The position numbers and the translations under genes were made by a program. From assembly GCF_000368925.1 (NCBI RefSeq), contig NZ_KB849754.1, positions 177,010 through 210,572 on the forward strand: 33,563 nucleotides of DNA, in the 5' to 3' direction. Under the pieces are notes generated by a model that worked only from the letters and a program-made list of their open reading frames with translations, ran no database searches and was not told the origin of the DNA. The stretch comes from Acinetobacter bereziniae LMG 1003 = CIP 70.12. GTDB lineage: Bacteria > Pseudomonadota > Gammaproteobacteria > Pseudomonadales > Moraxellaceae. This document shows positions 23,912-31,421 of the stretch, piece after piece. Every line of letters starts with the position of its first letter. Position 1 is the first letter of the stretch.

Positions 23912-24382
23912 TTAACCTTGCTCAAGTTGCTTCACTAGTCGCTCCGCGTCGAGATGGAAGTCCGAGAAAACAATGCTACCGCCAGCGTCGATAACCGTAA
24001 ACCACGGAGTTCCTCGTGTGCGGTAGTCTTCCATGAAGGTTGGAAACGGCGAGCCGGTCGGTTGCTCGTCGTGACCGAAAACGATAGGAAGCTCATACTT
24101 GAGCTGGTTCACGCGCAACTTCTCGAAGGTATTCTCATGCGTTCCTTCGAAGACGGTCTGGATCACTGCGAACCCCACGTCTTTTGAGCTCAACGCTGCA
24201 TGCAACTTTTGTAGCGTCGGAAACCCATGCAAATGGCAACCTTGGCACCAATGCTGGAAGGCAAACAAGATTTTCGGGCCGGGCCCGATATCTGACAGTT
24301 TGAACGGCGCGATACTTTCCCCATCTTTGCCAATCCATTTTTGCACCCGCAGCTCAGGCGCTTGTCGTTCGATCTCGTTCAT
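23912..24382 (-). CDS. Redoxin/TlpA-like thiol-disulfide protein
   Basis: 156 aa from the ATG at 24382, with GGAGG 6 nt upstream; an upstream TTG is part of that ribosome site. It has an AhpC/TSA-TlpA type thioredoxin fold: FAFQHWCQGCHLHGFPTLQKL with a CxxC (Cys46, Cys49) and RTRGTPWFTVIDAGG as the cis-Pro loop. No signal peptide, so it is probably a cytosolic reductant or peroxidase-like protein. It is transcribed opposite to the rest of the block and so has its own promoter. Confidence 0.87.
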   Translation of the reverse strand: MNEIERQAPELRVQKWIGKDGESIAPFKLSDIGPGPKILFAFQHWCQGCHLHGFPTLQKLHAALSSKDVGFAVIQTVFEGTHENTFEKLRVNQLKYELPIVFGHDEQPTGSPFPTFMEDYRTRGTPWFTVIDAGGSIVFSDFHLDAERLVKQLEQG

Positions 24383-24849
24383 CTGATCCTCCAACCCCGA
24401 TACAGAAGCTTAGTGGATGATCGCGCGTCGCGACGGTGCGCGAACGTCCGACCTTATTTTCCCTATTTCCTGAAGCCAGAATAGATCAGATCGACATTTC
24501 GTCCTTAATATACTCAAGCTGCCGGCGAGCGCGAACTGGGCAACCATGCGCTGGTGAGCCTTGAGCTTTGCACGCTGCCCATCCGTTTGAGAGCGAACCT
24601 GCAACTTCCGCTCCGCATACCGCAGATCAGCGTACGCAGCCTTGGGGTTATCTACCCTATAGCCATTGGGTATTGGGAATCATGCTGGCCTGACGCTATG
24701 TTCGATACGCGATTTTTTACGATGATAGAGCATCTGTATCTGATTTTTAGTCGATTGGCTTATTCGGCGGATGTGCGGGCAAATGCTTTACGCAGAGTAC
24801 TGAAATGAAGGCCGGCTTCGGTCTGCCGTATCGAGCAAGAGGGGTCACT
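24383..24849. other. Intergenic region without a convincing gene
   Basis: 467 bp between the divergent redoxin and molybdoenzyme genes. A minus-strand frame in 24410-24650 reads as a charged helical peptide (KAAYADLRYAERKLQVRSQT, then KLKAHQRMVAQFALAG) but lacks a credible start, so it may be a gene remnant. The part near 24700-24800 is less GC-rich and may hold the promoter of the 24850 operon; no clear -35/-10 pair was found. Confidence 0.4.
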
Positions 24850-25452
24850 ATGGTCACCAGAGGTTTCACCGGTCGCGGTTCAGGCGACCAGTCCGATCGG
24901 ATTCCGCCAGGTCAGCATCTGGTGGAGGATTTCCCTGTTCTGTCGGCCGGCCCTACGCCGAGGGTAGAGCCCTCCGACTGGAAATTCACAGTCAAAATTG
25001 GTCCGAAGCCCGTCAAAACGTGGAATTGGGGCGAATTCAACACTCTACCAAAGACCCAGGTGACAAAGGATATTCACTGCGTCACCTCTTGGTCCAAACT
25101 GGATACCGTTTGGGAGGGTGTACTCATTGAAGACATCCTTGCAGATGCAGAGCTTGATCGGCCTACCGATTTCGTCTTGGCGCACTGCTACGATAATTAT
25201 TCGACAAACGTCCCTCTGACGGATCTGCTTTCCGGGAAAGCGATGGTCGCCCTCAGTTATGCGGGCAAGCCACTTTCCCGCGATCATGGGGGGCCGGCGC
25301 GTCTTCTAGTGCCGCACCTTTACTTCTGGAAATCCGCCAAATGGGTGAATGCGCTGCAATTCACGACGCGTGACGAGGCCGGCTTTTGGGAGCTGCACGG
25401 CTATCACATCTACGGCGATCCGTGGCGCGAACAACGATACACCCATGACTGA
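24850..25452 (+). CDS. Sulfite oxidase-like molybdopterin oxidoreductase (YuiH type)
   Basis: 200 aa from the ATG at 24850 with AGAGGGG upstream; the frame reaches back to 24805. It has only the Moco domain of the SUOX family: RIPPGQHLVEDFPVL, WKFTVKI, KDIHCVTSWSK with the Mo-ligating Cys77, VWEGVLIEDIL, then LSRDHGGPARLLVPHLYFWKSAKWV. No Tat signal and no heme or dimerisation domain, so it is a cytosolic YuiH-like enzyme, not the periplasmic MsrP. The substrate is unknown; an S-oxide or N-oxide reductase is plausible. It overlaps the next gene by 8 nt. Confidence 0.92.
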   Translation: MVTRGFTGRGSGDQSDRIPPGQHLVEDFPVLSAGPTPRVEPSDWKFTVKIGPKPVKTWNWGEFNTLPKTQVTKDIHCVTSWSKLDTVWEGVLIEDILADAELDRPTDFVLAHCYDNYSTNVPLTDLLSGKAMVALSYAGKPLSRDHGGPARLLVPHLYFWKSAKWVNALQFTTRDEAGFWELHGYHIYGDPWREQRYTHD

Positions 25453-26191
25453 AAACGAAGCGCAAGTCCGTTCGTGGCAATCATGCGTGATCGACGACAT
25501 CATCCAGCAAACACCGAGTATCAAGAGCTTCTTCCTTCGGTTGAGCAAGCCGTTCGCGCACACCGCAGGTCAGCACGTCGATATCCGGCTGACCGCGCCC
25601 GACGGCTACAGTGCAATGCGCAGCTACTCGATCGCGTCATCGGCAGTTTCGACCCCGATCGTCGAGATAGCTATCGAGCGCATGCCGGATGCCGAAGTTT
25701 CGCCGTTTTTTCACGACATCGCGGCGATTGGTGACGAAATCGAAGTTCGCGGTCCGCTCGGTGGCCATTTCCTTTGGCCTGAGCCTGCCATAGATCCGGT
25801 TCTGTTGATCGGGGGAGGCTCCGGCCTCGTGCCGTTGATGGCAATGATCCGGCAGCGCCGCGCATTGGCCCAAGCCGTTCCGACAGCGTTGCTCCTGTCC
25901 GCACGAACCGCCGAGGACGTTCTCTTCTCAGAAGAACTTCATTGCATCGAAATCAGCGATCCGGCGTTCGTCCTGGCGCTCGCGATTACGCGCGAGAAAC
26001 CGGTTCGCGCATCGGACTTTGCGCGACGGATCGACGGCATGATGGTCCAAGAAATTCTAACCAGGCTTCAGGGAAAGCCGACGCAAGTGTTCGTCTGCGG
26101 GTCTAACGGATTCGTCAACATCGCAACCGATAGCGCGCTGCTGGCGGGCTTGGACGCCTCCATCATCAAGACGGAGCGCTACGGGGGCTAG
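25445..26191 (+). CDS. Ferredoxin reductase-like FAD/NAD(P)H oxidoreductase
   Basis: 248 aa from the ATG at 25445, inside the end of the molybdoenzyme gene. FNR-type: FAD motif MRSYSIASS, pyrophosphate region VRGPLGGHFLW, NAD(P) motif LLIGGGSGLVPLMAMI, and the end QVFVCGSNGFVNIA. The C-terminal 2Fe-2S ferredoxin domain of many relatives is absent. The overlap and pairing suggest that it delivers NAD(P)H electrons to the Moco enzyme. The same pair is often adjacent in alphaproteobacteria and actinobacteria, to my knowledge. Confidence 0.93.
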   Translation: MTENEAQVRSWQSCVIDDIIQQTPSIKSFFLRLSKPFAHTAGQHVDIRLTAPDGYSAMRSYSIASSAVSTPIVEIAIERMPDAEVSPFFHDIAAIGDEIEVRGPLGGHFLWPEPAIDPVLLIGGGSGLVPLMAMIRQRRALAQAVPTALLLSARTAEDVLFSEELHCIEISDPAFVLALAITREKPVRASDFARRIDGMMVQEILTRLQGKPTQVFVCGSNGFVNIATDSALLAGLDASIIKTERYGG

Positions 26192-26644
26192 CGGCGCGAG
26201 CTATCTCACGTCGCGCCGATCGTAGACGTGCGCCCTGGGAAGCTTTGGCGATCAACGTGAACCGTTTTGCCGAACACAGTCTTCGTACCCCCCGGCCTCT
26301 AGAACGCCTTCGCTCGCGATACCTGGCTCGACATCAAGCTCAATTTGAAAGTTCCTGCACTATCCGTCGTCCTGATATGCTCGACCAGCATGATGGGCGA
26401 TTCGAGCGGGACCGCTTCCGTCCCAATCGAGGCTCGGTTACCTTAGAGCATCGGCTCGGCGCTACAGGAGGCGCGTGCGGCCTCTGCCTGGCGGTGAAAG
26501 CACTTTGGGCCATGTCGCCTGGATAGCGGCCAATCGTCAGCATCTGCTCCGATGTCGGCCAAGGTGCAGTCGCCATCTTTGAACGCCGCGAATTGGAGAT
26601 CAACGCCATGACAGCGATCCGCGTGCAACTGCCGGAGATGCAAT
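26192..26644. other. Intergenic region without a convincing gene
   Basis: 453 bp, GC-rich. Overlapping frames on both strands give only low-complexity Arg/Ser/Pro-type translations, as expected for GC-rich non-coding or decayed DNA. It probably holds a gene remnant and the promoter of the glutaredoxin gene, but nothing can be defended. Confidence 0.4.
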
Positions 26645-26917
26645 ATGACAACTGATGTATTGCTGTACACCACGAATTGGTGCCCGTTCTGCCGCCGAGC
26701 GAAGGCGCTCCTCAAGGAAAAGGGCGTGCGATGGAAGGAGCTCGATATTGAGGCGGATCCGGCTCACCGGCAGGCCATGGCGGAAGCGTCGGGGCGAAGC
26801 TCCGTGCCGCAGATCTTCATCAATGGCACCCTTATCGGTGGCTCCGATGAGCTATTCGCGCTCGATGTCAGAGGCGAGCTCGACAAACTTCTCGGGCGCA
26901 ACCCGCCTGCCACCTGA
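26645..26917 (+). CDS. grxC: Glutaredoxin 3 type (dithiol)
   Basis: 90 aa, standard length. Active site NWCPFC (Cys13, Cys16), cis-Pro loop SSVPQIFING (Pro55) and GSH-binding GGSDEL (65-70). It reduces protein disulfides and GSH-mixed disulfides with GSH. It is the most obvious recycling partner of the single-Cys MsrB in the same block; GSSG produced would be reduced by Gor. Confidence 0.95.
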   Translation: MTTDVLLYTTNWCPFCRRAKALLKEKGVRWKELDIEADPAHRQAMAEASGRSSVPQIFINGTLIGGSDELFALDVRGELDKLLGRNPPAT

Positions 26918-26984
26918 GGAGGTGCGGCTTGGGGCAGCCAGCCCGCGAGCCTTCGCCGGTTGATGAATACAAAAGGAGAGTCCG

Positions 26985-27266
26985 TTGGTCTCAGCCATCT
27001 GGAAAGACACTACTATCGCCACAAGCGACGAAACAGTCATCGTCGAGGGAAATCACTACTTCCCACCGTCAGGAGTCGACCTGAGCCTGCTTGAGATGAG
27101 CCCGCACACATCTGTCTGTCCGATCAAAGGCGCCGCGCGCTTCTTTCATGTTCGCGCGGGTGACGCGCTCAACGTGAACGCCGCTTGGACCTATCCCGCC
27201 CCCACTCCGGATGCCGAGGGTATCCGGGATTACATCGCTTTCTGGAAAGGCGTGGACGTTGCCTAG
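26985..27266 (+). CDS. DUF427 protein
   Basis: 93 aa with a TTG start at 26985, supported by AGGAGAG 5 nt upstream. DUF427 features: AIWKDTTIATSDETVIVEGNHYFPPSGV, then TSVCPIKGAARFFHV and AAWTYPAPTPDAEGIRDYIAFWKGV. The S-V-C-P-x-K-G-x-A motif is the hallmark of the family and includes a conserved Cys. Function unknown; it is common near stress and redox genes. Confidence 0.9.
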   Translation: MVSAIWKDTTIATSDETVIVEGNHYFPPSGVDLSLLEMSPHTSVCPIKGAARFFHVRAGDALNVNAAWTYPAPTPDAEGIRDYIAFWKGVDVA

Positions 27267-27426
27267 CAGACTGGACGGACGACTTCGCTGATAGCCATGC
27301 GGGCGCCGACATCTCAATTATCCTGCCCACCCCGGGCCTCGTCGGCTGCAGGAATCTGCCCGGCACCTTAGCGCGACCCGGCACTGGCGGTCTCGCACCC
27401 GCCGCGCCTCTGTTCTATCAATAAGG

Positions 27427-27702
27427 ATGGATGACATGGAGCATTCCGAGTTCGATGCCGCTTTCGCGAAGCTTGCGGAGGGATACAGAGAAGGGACTTA
27501 TGAAGGCCGGCGTTTCAGCTTGATCGTCCGGCGATCTGGGGACGGACGTCGCAACAGTCTGTTCGCCAGGGAGTTGGACGGGACTGACATTGTCAGCTTC
27601 AACCTCTTCCGCGTTACATCAGATAGGACATTGTTGAAGCCGTGCGAAATGTCCGCCGAAAAGGTCGTAGCGTTCGTGCTGGAGTTCCGACCGGACACCT
27701 GA
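27427..27702 (+). CDS. Small conserved hypothetical protein, 91 aa
   Basis: MDDMEHSEFDAAFAKLAEGY, then a beta-rich SLIVRRSGDGRRNSLFARELDGTDIVSFNLFR and CEMSAEKVVAFVLEF. AAGG lies just before the ATG at 27427; another ATG follows 9 nt later. It is compact and well-formed, with GC-rich codon use like its neighbours. I cannot name the family. The gaps on either side (27267-27426 and 27703-27883) show no further gene. Confidence 0.7.
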   Translation: MDDMEHSEFDAAFAKLAEGYREGTYEGRRFSLIVRRSGDGRRNSLFARELDGTDIVSFNLFRVTSDRTLLKPCEMSAEKVVAFVLEFRPDT

Positions 27703-27883
27703 CGGGCAGAAGAAGATCCCGGCCAACCGGCGCGCCTGCGACGGCCGGCTATCTAAGGCTGCGCAAGCCTATAGCCGCAGCTCATTGCACTTCGTCTGGC
27801 GAGGAATTCAACATCGATACGTCGCCATCCGCGGGGATATCGGTACAGGCGCCCGTGTAAGCCAGATTGAGAAATCCTAAGCG

Positions 27884-28012
27884 ATGACTAACACCAATGA
27901 CGCCACCCTTCCGACACATTCTATTCTTGAGGAATGCACAGCGATGGCTGTCGTCAACGCTCTGAAGATTATTCTGAAGAACAGCTACGCGATCTACCTT
28001 AAGACAAAAAAT
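27884..28012 (+). pseudogene. 5' fragment of a dps-type gene
   Basis: The first 43 codons end in ALKIILKNSYAIYLKTKN, which fits the first helix of Dps (the family continues YHWNVTG with ferroxidase His). At 28013 the sequence switches to unrelated Ala/Pro/Cys-rich translation and ends at 28210. All ferroxidase residues are missing, so it is not functional. It marks the right edge of the imported GC-rich block. Confidence 0.65.
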
Positions 28013-28515
28013 GCCACTCGGGCGCATCCCGCCCCTACTTCAGGGACTTTCACTTGCTTCTCGCTCTGTCACTCACAGCATCGGCACGCCCATGACGCAT
28101 GGTATCCAGGCCTCATAATTTTCCCATATAACCTTCTTGTCTTTTGCGCACCCAGAAAGACTCGAGGCTTTAACTGGACAGATGAGCCCTCGAGGGTAGT
28201 GTTCACCTGATTGGCTTTCTCATATCTGATGTTGATTCGCACAGTGTGCCAACCAGGTGATAGTTTCAAAAAACCTGCGCTTCAGAGCGAATTAGACGAT
28301 CTTCGATAAGAGCGATCCGCCTCAAAATCCAAAACATCTAACATTGTCCTAGAGCCATATTTGTACCTAGTACTATGGCGCTCCCATTAACACATTTGAT
28401 GATGCACAGAAAACTTAGCTCATGATAGCTTTCAGCTAACAGCTATTCGGAAGCCCGAAAGGATTCAACCGTTTAAGCGTGAACCGTCGATTATAAATAC
28501 TTTCGTAAGTTAGCT
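28013..28515. other. Junction region without a recognisable gene
   Basis: About 500 bp of intermediate base composition between the dps fragment and sdhC. Frames are short and broken on both strands. It probably contains the chromosomal flank that came with sdhC; I see no RNA gene or IS end. Confidence 0.4.
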
Positions 28516-28518
28516 TTA

Positions 28519-28537
28519 AAGGACGCTTTTAGTCCTT
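28519..28537 (-). terminator. Hairpin downstream of sdhC
   Basis: AAGGAC / GTCCTT with a 7-nt loop, 26 bp beyond the sdhC stop. A short peptide frame (ATG CGT ATT TAC AAG GAC TAA on the minus strand) runs into it where sdhD would be expected. Confidence 0.35.
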
Positions 28538-28562
28538 GTAAATACGCATTACGACTCCACAG

Positions 28563-28937
28563 CTACCAAATCCATACGGCGCCAGCAACCATTAAAACAC
28601 CCGACACTACTAAAACAATAGTAGAGGCGCGATTGCTGCCTTTCAAAGTATGACCAACACCCACATCCATAACTAGGTGTCGAATTCCGGCTACGAGATG
28701 ATAAATAAATGAAGAGTATACCAACCAGAAACTAACTTTGCCGAAAGGTGAAGAAAAAATCTCCTTGACTTCATTAAAACCCTTTTCTGACTCCAACGAT
28801 TTGCTCAGCATATACAGTATCAGTCCCAGAAAAATAAAGAGCATAATTCCTGAAATCCGGTGCAGAATCGATGTAAGCGCCGTGAGAGGAAGCTGAATGG
28901 TTCGAATATCAAGATTAACCGGCCGCTTTTTATTCAT
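28563..28937 (-). CDS. sdhC: Succinate dehydrogenase cytochrome b556 subunit, isolated
   Basis: 124 aa from the ATG at 28937 (CTGGAG 6 nt upstream; the frame extends to a TTG at 28955). SdhC signature: KKRPVNLDIRTIQLPLTALTSILHRISG, then three membrane helices and SFIYHLVAGIRHLVMDVG with the heme-ligand His. It appears full length. In chromosomes it is always followed by sdhD, sdhA and sdhB; none is here. So it is a stray copy moved with IS-driven rearrangement, unlikely to act alone but able to interfere if expressed. Confidence 0.9.
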   Translation of the reverse strand: MNKKRPVNLDIRTIQLPLTALTSILHRISGIMLFIFLGLILYMLSKSLESEKGFNEVKEIFSSPFGKVSFWLVYSSFIYHLVAGIRHLVMDVGVGHTLKGSNRASTIVLVVSGVLMVAGAVWIW

Positions 28938-28989
28938 TTTGACTCCAGTCAACAATTCTAGTGGGGGATTTCAGTTTTCGATCTCATTC

Positions 28990-29190
28990 ATCATAGCAGC
29001 TGTAACAAAAATAAAGAAGCATGGACGACTCTCAATGAGTTTATTTCGCTATGGTTTAGACTATGTTCAAATGGCGATTCAGCGTTTAATTGGTTTTGGG
29101 AAAAAAGAAGAGTTTAAGGAAATTTTGGCAATTTTAAGAAGGCAGAATCCTGATAGGATAAGGGTTCTGTGAAATTTGTCGTGTACAGAG
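28990..29190 (+). mobile_element. 3' end of ISAba1 (IS4 family)
   Basis: Codons to 29172 give KIKKHGRLSMSLFRYGLDYV and then IGFGKKEEFKEILAILRRQN, an IS4-family transposase C-terminus. The terminus TTTGTCGTGTACAGAG (ending 29190) is the inverse of CTCTGTACACGACAAA, which I recognise as the ISAba1 inverted repeat. The 5' part is lost at a junction near 28990 (estimate). ISAba1 is an Acinetobacter element, which supports the host assignment. Confidence 0.8.
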
Positions 29191-29195
29191 TTTTT

Positions 29196-29343
29196 TCATT
29201 TAACAATATCCTCATTACAGATTTTTATAGCATTGGTATTTGTTCGATCAGTTGAGAACATAACTGAATGTTGTTTTTTCATAAGCATATCGACATCATC
29301 ATTTATGAGTAGAGGTAATAAGGAATTTTAAAGGTTGAGCCAT
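29196..29343 (-). pseudogene. Small frameshifted gene behind a degenerate leader
   Basis: On the minus strand ATG 29343 reads MAQPLKFLITSTHK-stop. Moving one base near the end gives INDDVDMLMKKQHSVMFSTD and on to CNEDIVK-stop at 29196. Together about 48 residues form one plausible small protein with a frameshift. Leader copy 7 lies just upstream. An alternative is a 28-codon frame from an internal ATG. Confidence 0.35.
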
Positions 29344-29352
29344 ATTCCACTA

Positions 29353-29367
29353 CACCAAGTTTTAAGC
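29353..29367 (-). promoter_or_regulatory. Leader/RBS repeat, copy 7 (degenerate)
   Basis: On the minus strand AAGCACAACGCTTAAAACTTGG matches copy 3 but continues GTG instead of AG. It is placed before the small frameshifted frame at 29343. A mutated copy in front of a decayed gene supports the view that the repeat belongs to genes. Confidence 0.55.
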
Positions 29368-29425
29368 GTTGTGCTTATTTAATTTAATTATAGTGAAAAA
29401 GTTAGCTTATAAATTTTAAAAAAAA

Positions 29426-29452
29426 ATTAATGACCATGGTTTTTATTAAAAT
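29426..29452 (+). promoter_or_regulatory. A-rich promoter of the DUF4942 gene
   Basis: AAATTTTAAAAAAAAATTAAT (very like module B's A-rich box) with ATTAAT at 29426-29431, a 15-bp spacer and TAAAAT at 29447-29452. No full TTTTAATTGATTAAAA palindrome upstream. Confidence 0.45.
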
Positions 29453-29489
29453 ATCTATATAGACAATTAAGCTAATTAGGTGGGCAATT

Positions 29490-30293
29490 ATGAATATGTT
29501 GGTAAATATAAAAAGAGAAGTGCAAGCATCTGAATTAGACTTTATTGAAGTCGAAAAGCTAATTTTGCAATGCGAAAAAGCAAAATCGTCAATAAAGGTT
29601 ATTTATGAAAGCATCAAAGATATTGAACTTGATGCTTACCAGATTGTGAGTGCAATCACCCGAAAATCATATTCATCATCATTCAATACTGAAGAATCTG
29701 CTTTAAAACAAATATCGTCATGCTTCTGGAGGAAGTTAACTGAGATCATCAATCTTAGAAACTTTATATCTGAAAAAGAATATGATGCGTTGTCAGATAA
29801 AATTGCTCGTCATGAAATTGAAGATTTCACGATGGATAACGTGAATGTATTTTTAGAATCTATCTGGTCTACGCGCCACATGGCATATGCTCGTAAAGTT
29901 GATTCATTGTTTTGCCAATTATCAAGCAAATACAAAACCAATCTTGGTGCTGGTATTAACCCGTGCGTGATCATTCATCACAATAGCTACCATTCTTATT
30001 GCAGACGAGATAATTTAGTGGAAGAAGTACGCTTTATAGCAAGGCAGTTATTTGGCAAGCCTTTAGACCACACTAGATTAGATAAACTCAGGTTAGATCG
30101 TGGTATCTGGCATAGCATTGATGATAATTTATTACGCATTAAGATCTACGAAAACGGTAACTGTCATATCTTGTTTAATCAATGCGTAGTTGATCGCATT
30201 AACCAGGTATTAAACCTGTTATATCCGAATCAAATTGGCATAGATCCAAATGTAAAACACAAACGCCGTGCGTATGATGAACCCATTTTATAA
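29490..30293 (+). CDS. DUF4942 protein, 267 aa
   Basis: The DUF4942 pattern is visible: an N-terminal helical part, then CFWRKLTEIINLRNFIS, FTMDNVNVFLESIWSTRHMA, LSSKYKTNLGAGINPCVIIHH (the YKTN motif), a Trp/His segment (RGIWHSIDDNLLRIKIYENG) and NGNCHILFNQCVVDRINQVL at the end. Family members occur on phages and plasmids, sometimes beside or fused to DNA methyltransferases; the function is not settled. AGGTGGG precedes the ATG. The two methylases of this window lie about 18 kb away. Confidence 0.82.
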   Translation: MNMLVNIKREVQASELDFIEVEKLILQCEKAKSSIKVIYESIKDIELDAYQIVSAITRKSYSSSFNTEESALKQISSCFWRKLTEIINLRNFISEKEYDALSDKIARHEIEDFTMDNVNVFLESIWSTRHMAYARKVDSLFCQLSSKYKTNLGAGINPCVIIHHNSYHSYCRRDNLVEEVRFIARQLFGKPLDHTRLDKLRLDRGIWHSIDDNLLRIKIYENGNCHILFNQCVVDRINQVLNLLYPNQIGIDPNVKHKRRAYDEPIL

Positions 30294-30301
30294 AGCTCAT
30301 T

Positions 30302-30336
30302 AAAAAACCCTCAATTGTTATTGTGGTTTTTTTTTA
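30302..30336 (+). terminator. Weak terminator
   Basis: AAAAAACC / GGTTTTTT with an imperfect A/T-rich middle, followed by a T run, directly after the DUF4942 gene. The following 30337-30488 contains a GGGATA/TATCCC hairpin (30411-30427) and no gene. Confidence 0.5.
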
Positions 30337-30488
30337 GATATATACGGTACTAATTTTGCGATCGTGCCACTGGTGAACATACACTGACCATATCACTATG
30401 GATACTTGGGATAAATCATATCCCTTAAAGGCAGATTTAAATTTAGACTCCATTTTTCGGAGCTGCATTCTCTTATCACGAGATGGCT

Positions 30489-30782
30489 CTAATTCAATAT
30501 CCCCAATGAATTGAGAATTGCAATAAGATCTTGTTCAGGTGTATCAGCAAGCACCGTCACGTTATAGCCACCGCTAAACTGGTGTAATTCAGCACAGTGC
30601 TCAACATCAGACGCCGTGAGTACCAATTCAACATCAAAATATTGAATCACTTTAAGCACCTGGTACTTTGCTTTAAAGAATCCGTTGTTTTCAGCTAACT
30701 TCATCGCTTCAGCAATGGTGATGTTTTCAAGCACAAGACGGTCTTGAGCTGGTTCATCTTCATATGTTTTAAAACTTAACAA
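30489..30782 (-). CDS. Small hypothetical protein, 97 aa
   Basis: An acidic alpha/beta protein (LENITIAEAMKLAENNGFFKAK; DVELVLTASDVEHCAELHQF). The frame opens at a TTG at 30782 without a clear ribosome site, so the true start is uncertain. It is divergent from module E. No family recognised. Confidence 0.6.
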   Translation of the reverse strand: MLSFKTYEDEPAQDRLVLENITIAEAMKLAENNGFFKAKYQVLKVIQYFDVELVLTASDVEHCAELHQFSGGYNVTVLADTPEQDLIAILNSLGILN

Positions 30783-30872
30783 TTTAATTAAACTTAATTA
30801 ATTAACTAATTGCTCGTTAAATTATTCTTAATGCATTACGGCGATACGGCTAATAGAAAAATCATATTAGTA

Positions 30873-30959
30873 CGCAAGCGATGTTTTTTAATTGATTAAA
30901 AAAGATTGAAAATCTTATTTTTCGAGAAAAGTTTGCCAGGTTGTGTTTTCCCATAAAAT
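30873..30959 (+). promoter_or_regulatory. Promoter module E (repeat copy 5)
   Basis: CGCAAGCGATG (30873-30883), palindrome TTTTAATTGATTAAAA (30886-30901), 29 bp, TTTTTCGAGAAAA into GTTTGC (30931-30936), 17 bp, TAAAAT (30954-30959). It serves the three-gene set 31003-32908. Confidence 0.7.
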
Positions 30960-30979
30960 GAAACTATCAAAAGCAGAAA

Positions 30980-30994
30980 GCTTAAAACTTGGAG
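30980..30994 (+). promoter_or_regulatory. Leader/RBS repeat, copy 4
   Basis: GCTTAAAACTTGGAG, preceded by AAGCAGAAA, 8 nt before the ATG at 31003. It shows that the upstream in-frame ATG at 30958 or GTG at 30943 is not the start. Confidence 0.75.
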
Positions 30995-31002
30995 TGAACA
31001 GC

Positions 31003-31410
31003 ATGTCAAATTTAAACGCTCAATCAGTACAGTTACAAGGCACTTTATACATCGGTTTCCCTAAAACTTTTAGCGGTGCTCACATGGAAACATTGTTTGA
31101 TGAAATCTCAGATTACATCGACAACAACTGTGATTTAACCCTTGCGGATCTTCAAGCGGATAGTGACTATGCTCAACTTCAATTTCAACAGCACATGCCG
31201 ACATTGGCTGATAAAACAAATTTCTTCTTCATGGACGTTGAAATCTACGTTGCAACATTAAAAGAAAACTTTGGTCATACATCAGTACTCGACCAAGTTA
31301 CCTCAGTAAATATCTTTGGCAAAAACCTTGAAGACATTTGCACGTTAATGGCTCAAAACGGCTACGCATACGACCGTATAGAAGATTGTTGGTCACGCGA
31401 ACTTTCTTAA
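31003..31410 (+). CDS. Hypothetical acidic protein, 135 aa
   Basis: MSNLNAQSVQLQGTLYIGFP, then a helical FDEISDYIDNNCDLTLADLQ. Start set by leader copy 4. It is first gene of a probable three-gene operon under module E. Soluble, no motif recognised. Confidence 0.75.
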   Translation: MSNLNAQSVQLQGTLYIGFPKTFSGAHMETLFDEISDYIDNNCDLTLADLQADSDYAQLQFQQHMPTLADKTNFFFMDVEIYVATLKENFGHTSVLDQVTSVNIFGKNLEDICTLMAQNGYAYDRIEDCWSRELS

Positions 31411-31421
31411 TTCAATTCACC

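Noticed and set aside
24410..24604. Minus-strand charged peptide frame
   Set aside because: Some protein-like character but no usable start and no family; described only in the intergenic entry.
26245..26526. Possible 93-aa gene upstream of glutaredoxin
   Set aside because: No ribosome site, biased Arg/Leu translation, overlapping frames on the other strand of equal quality.
28897..29000. Start of the ISAba1 transposase frame at 28897
   Set aside because: That part is antisense to the sdhC 5' end and reads across the junction; only the codons after about 29000 belong to the transposase.
13749..29190. Tn125-like NDM region
   Set aside because: No beta-lactamase, ble, trpF, groEL or ISAba125 sequence is visible; the GC-rich block has a different gene set.
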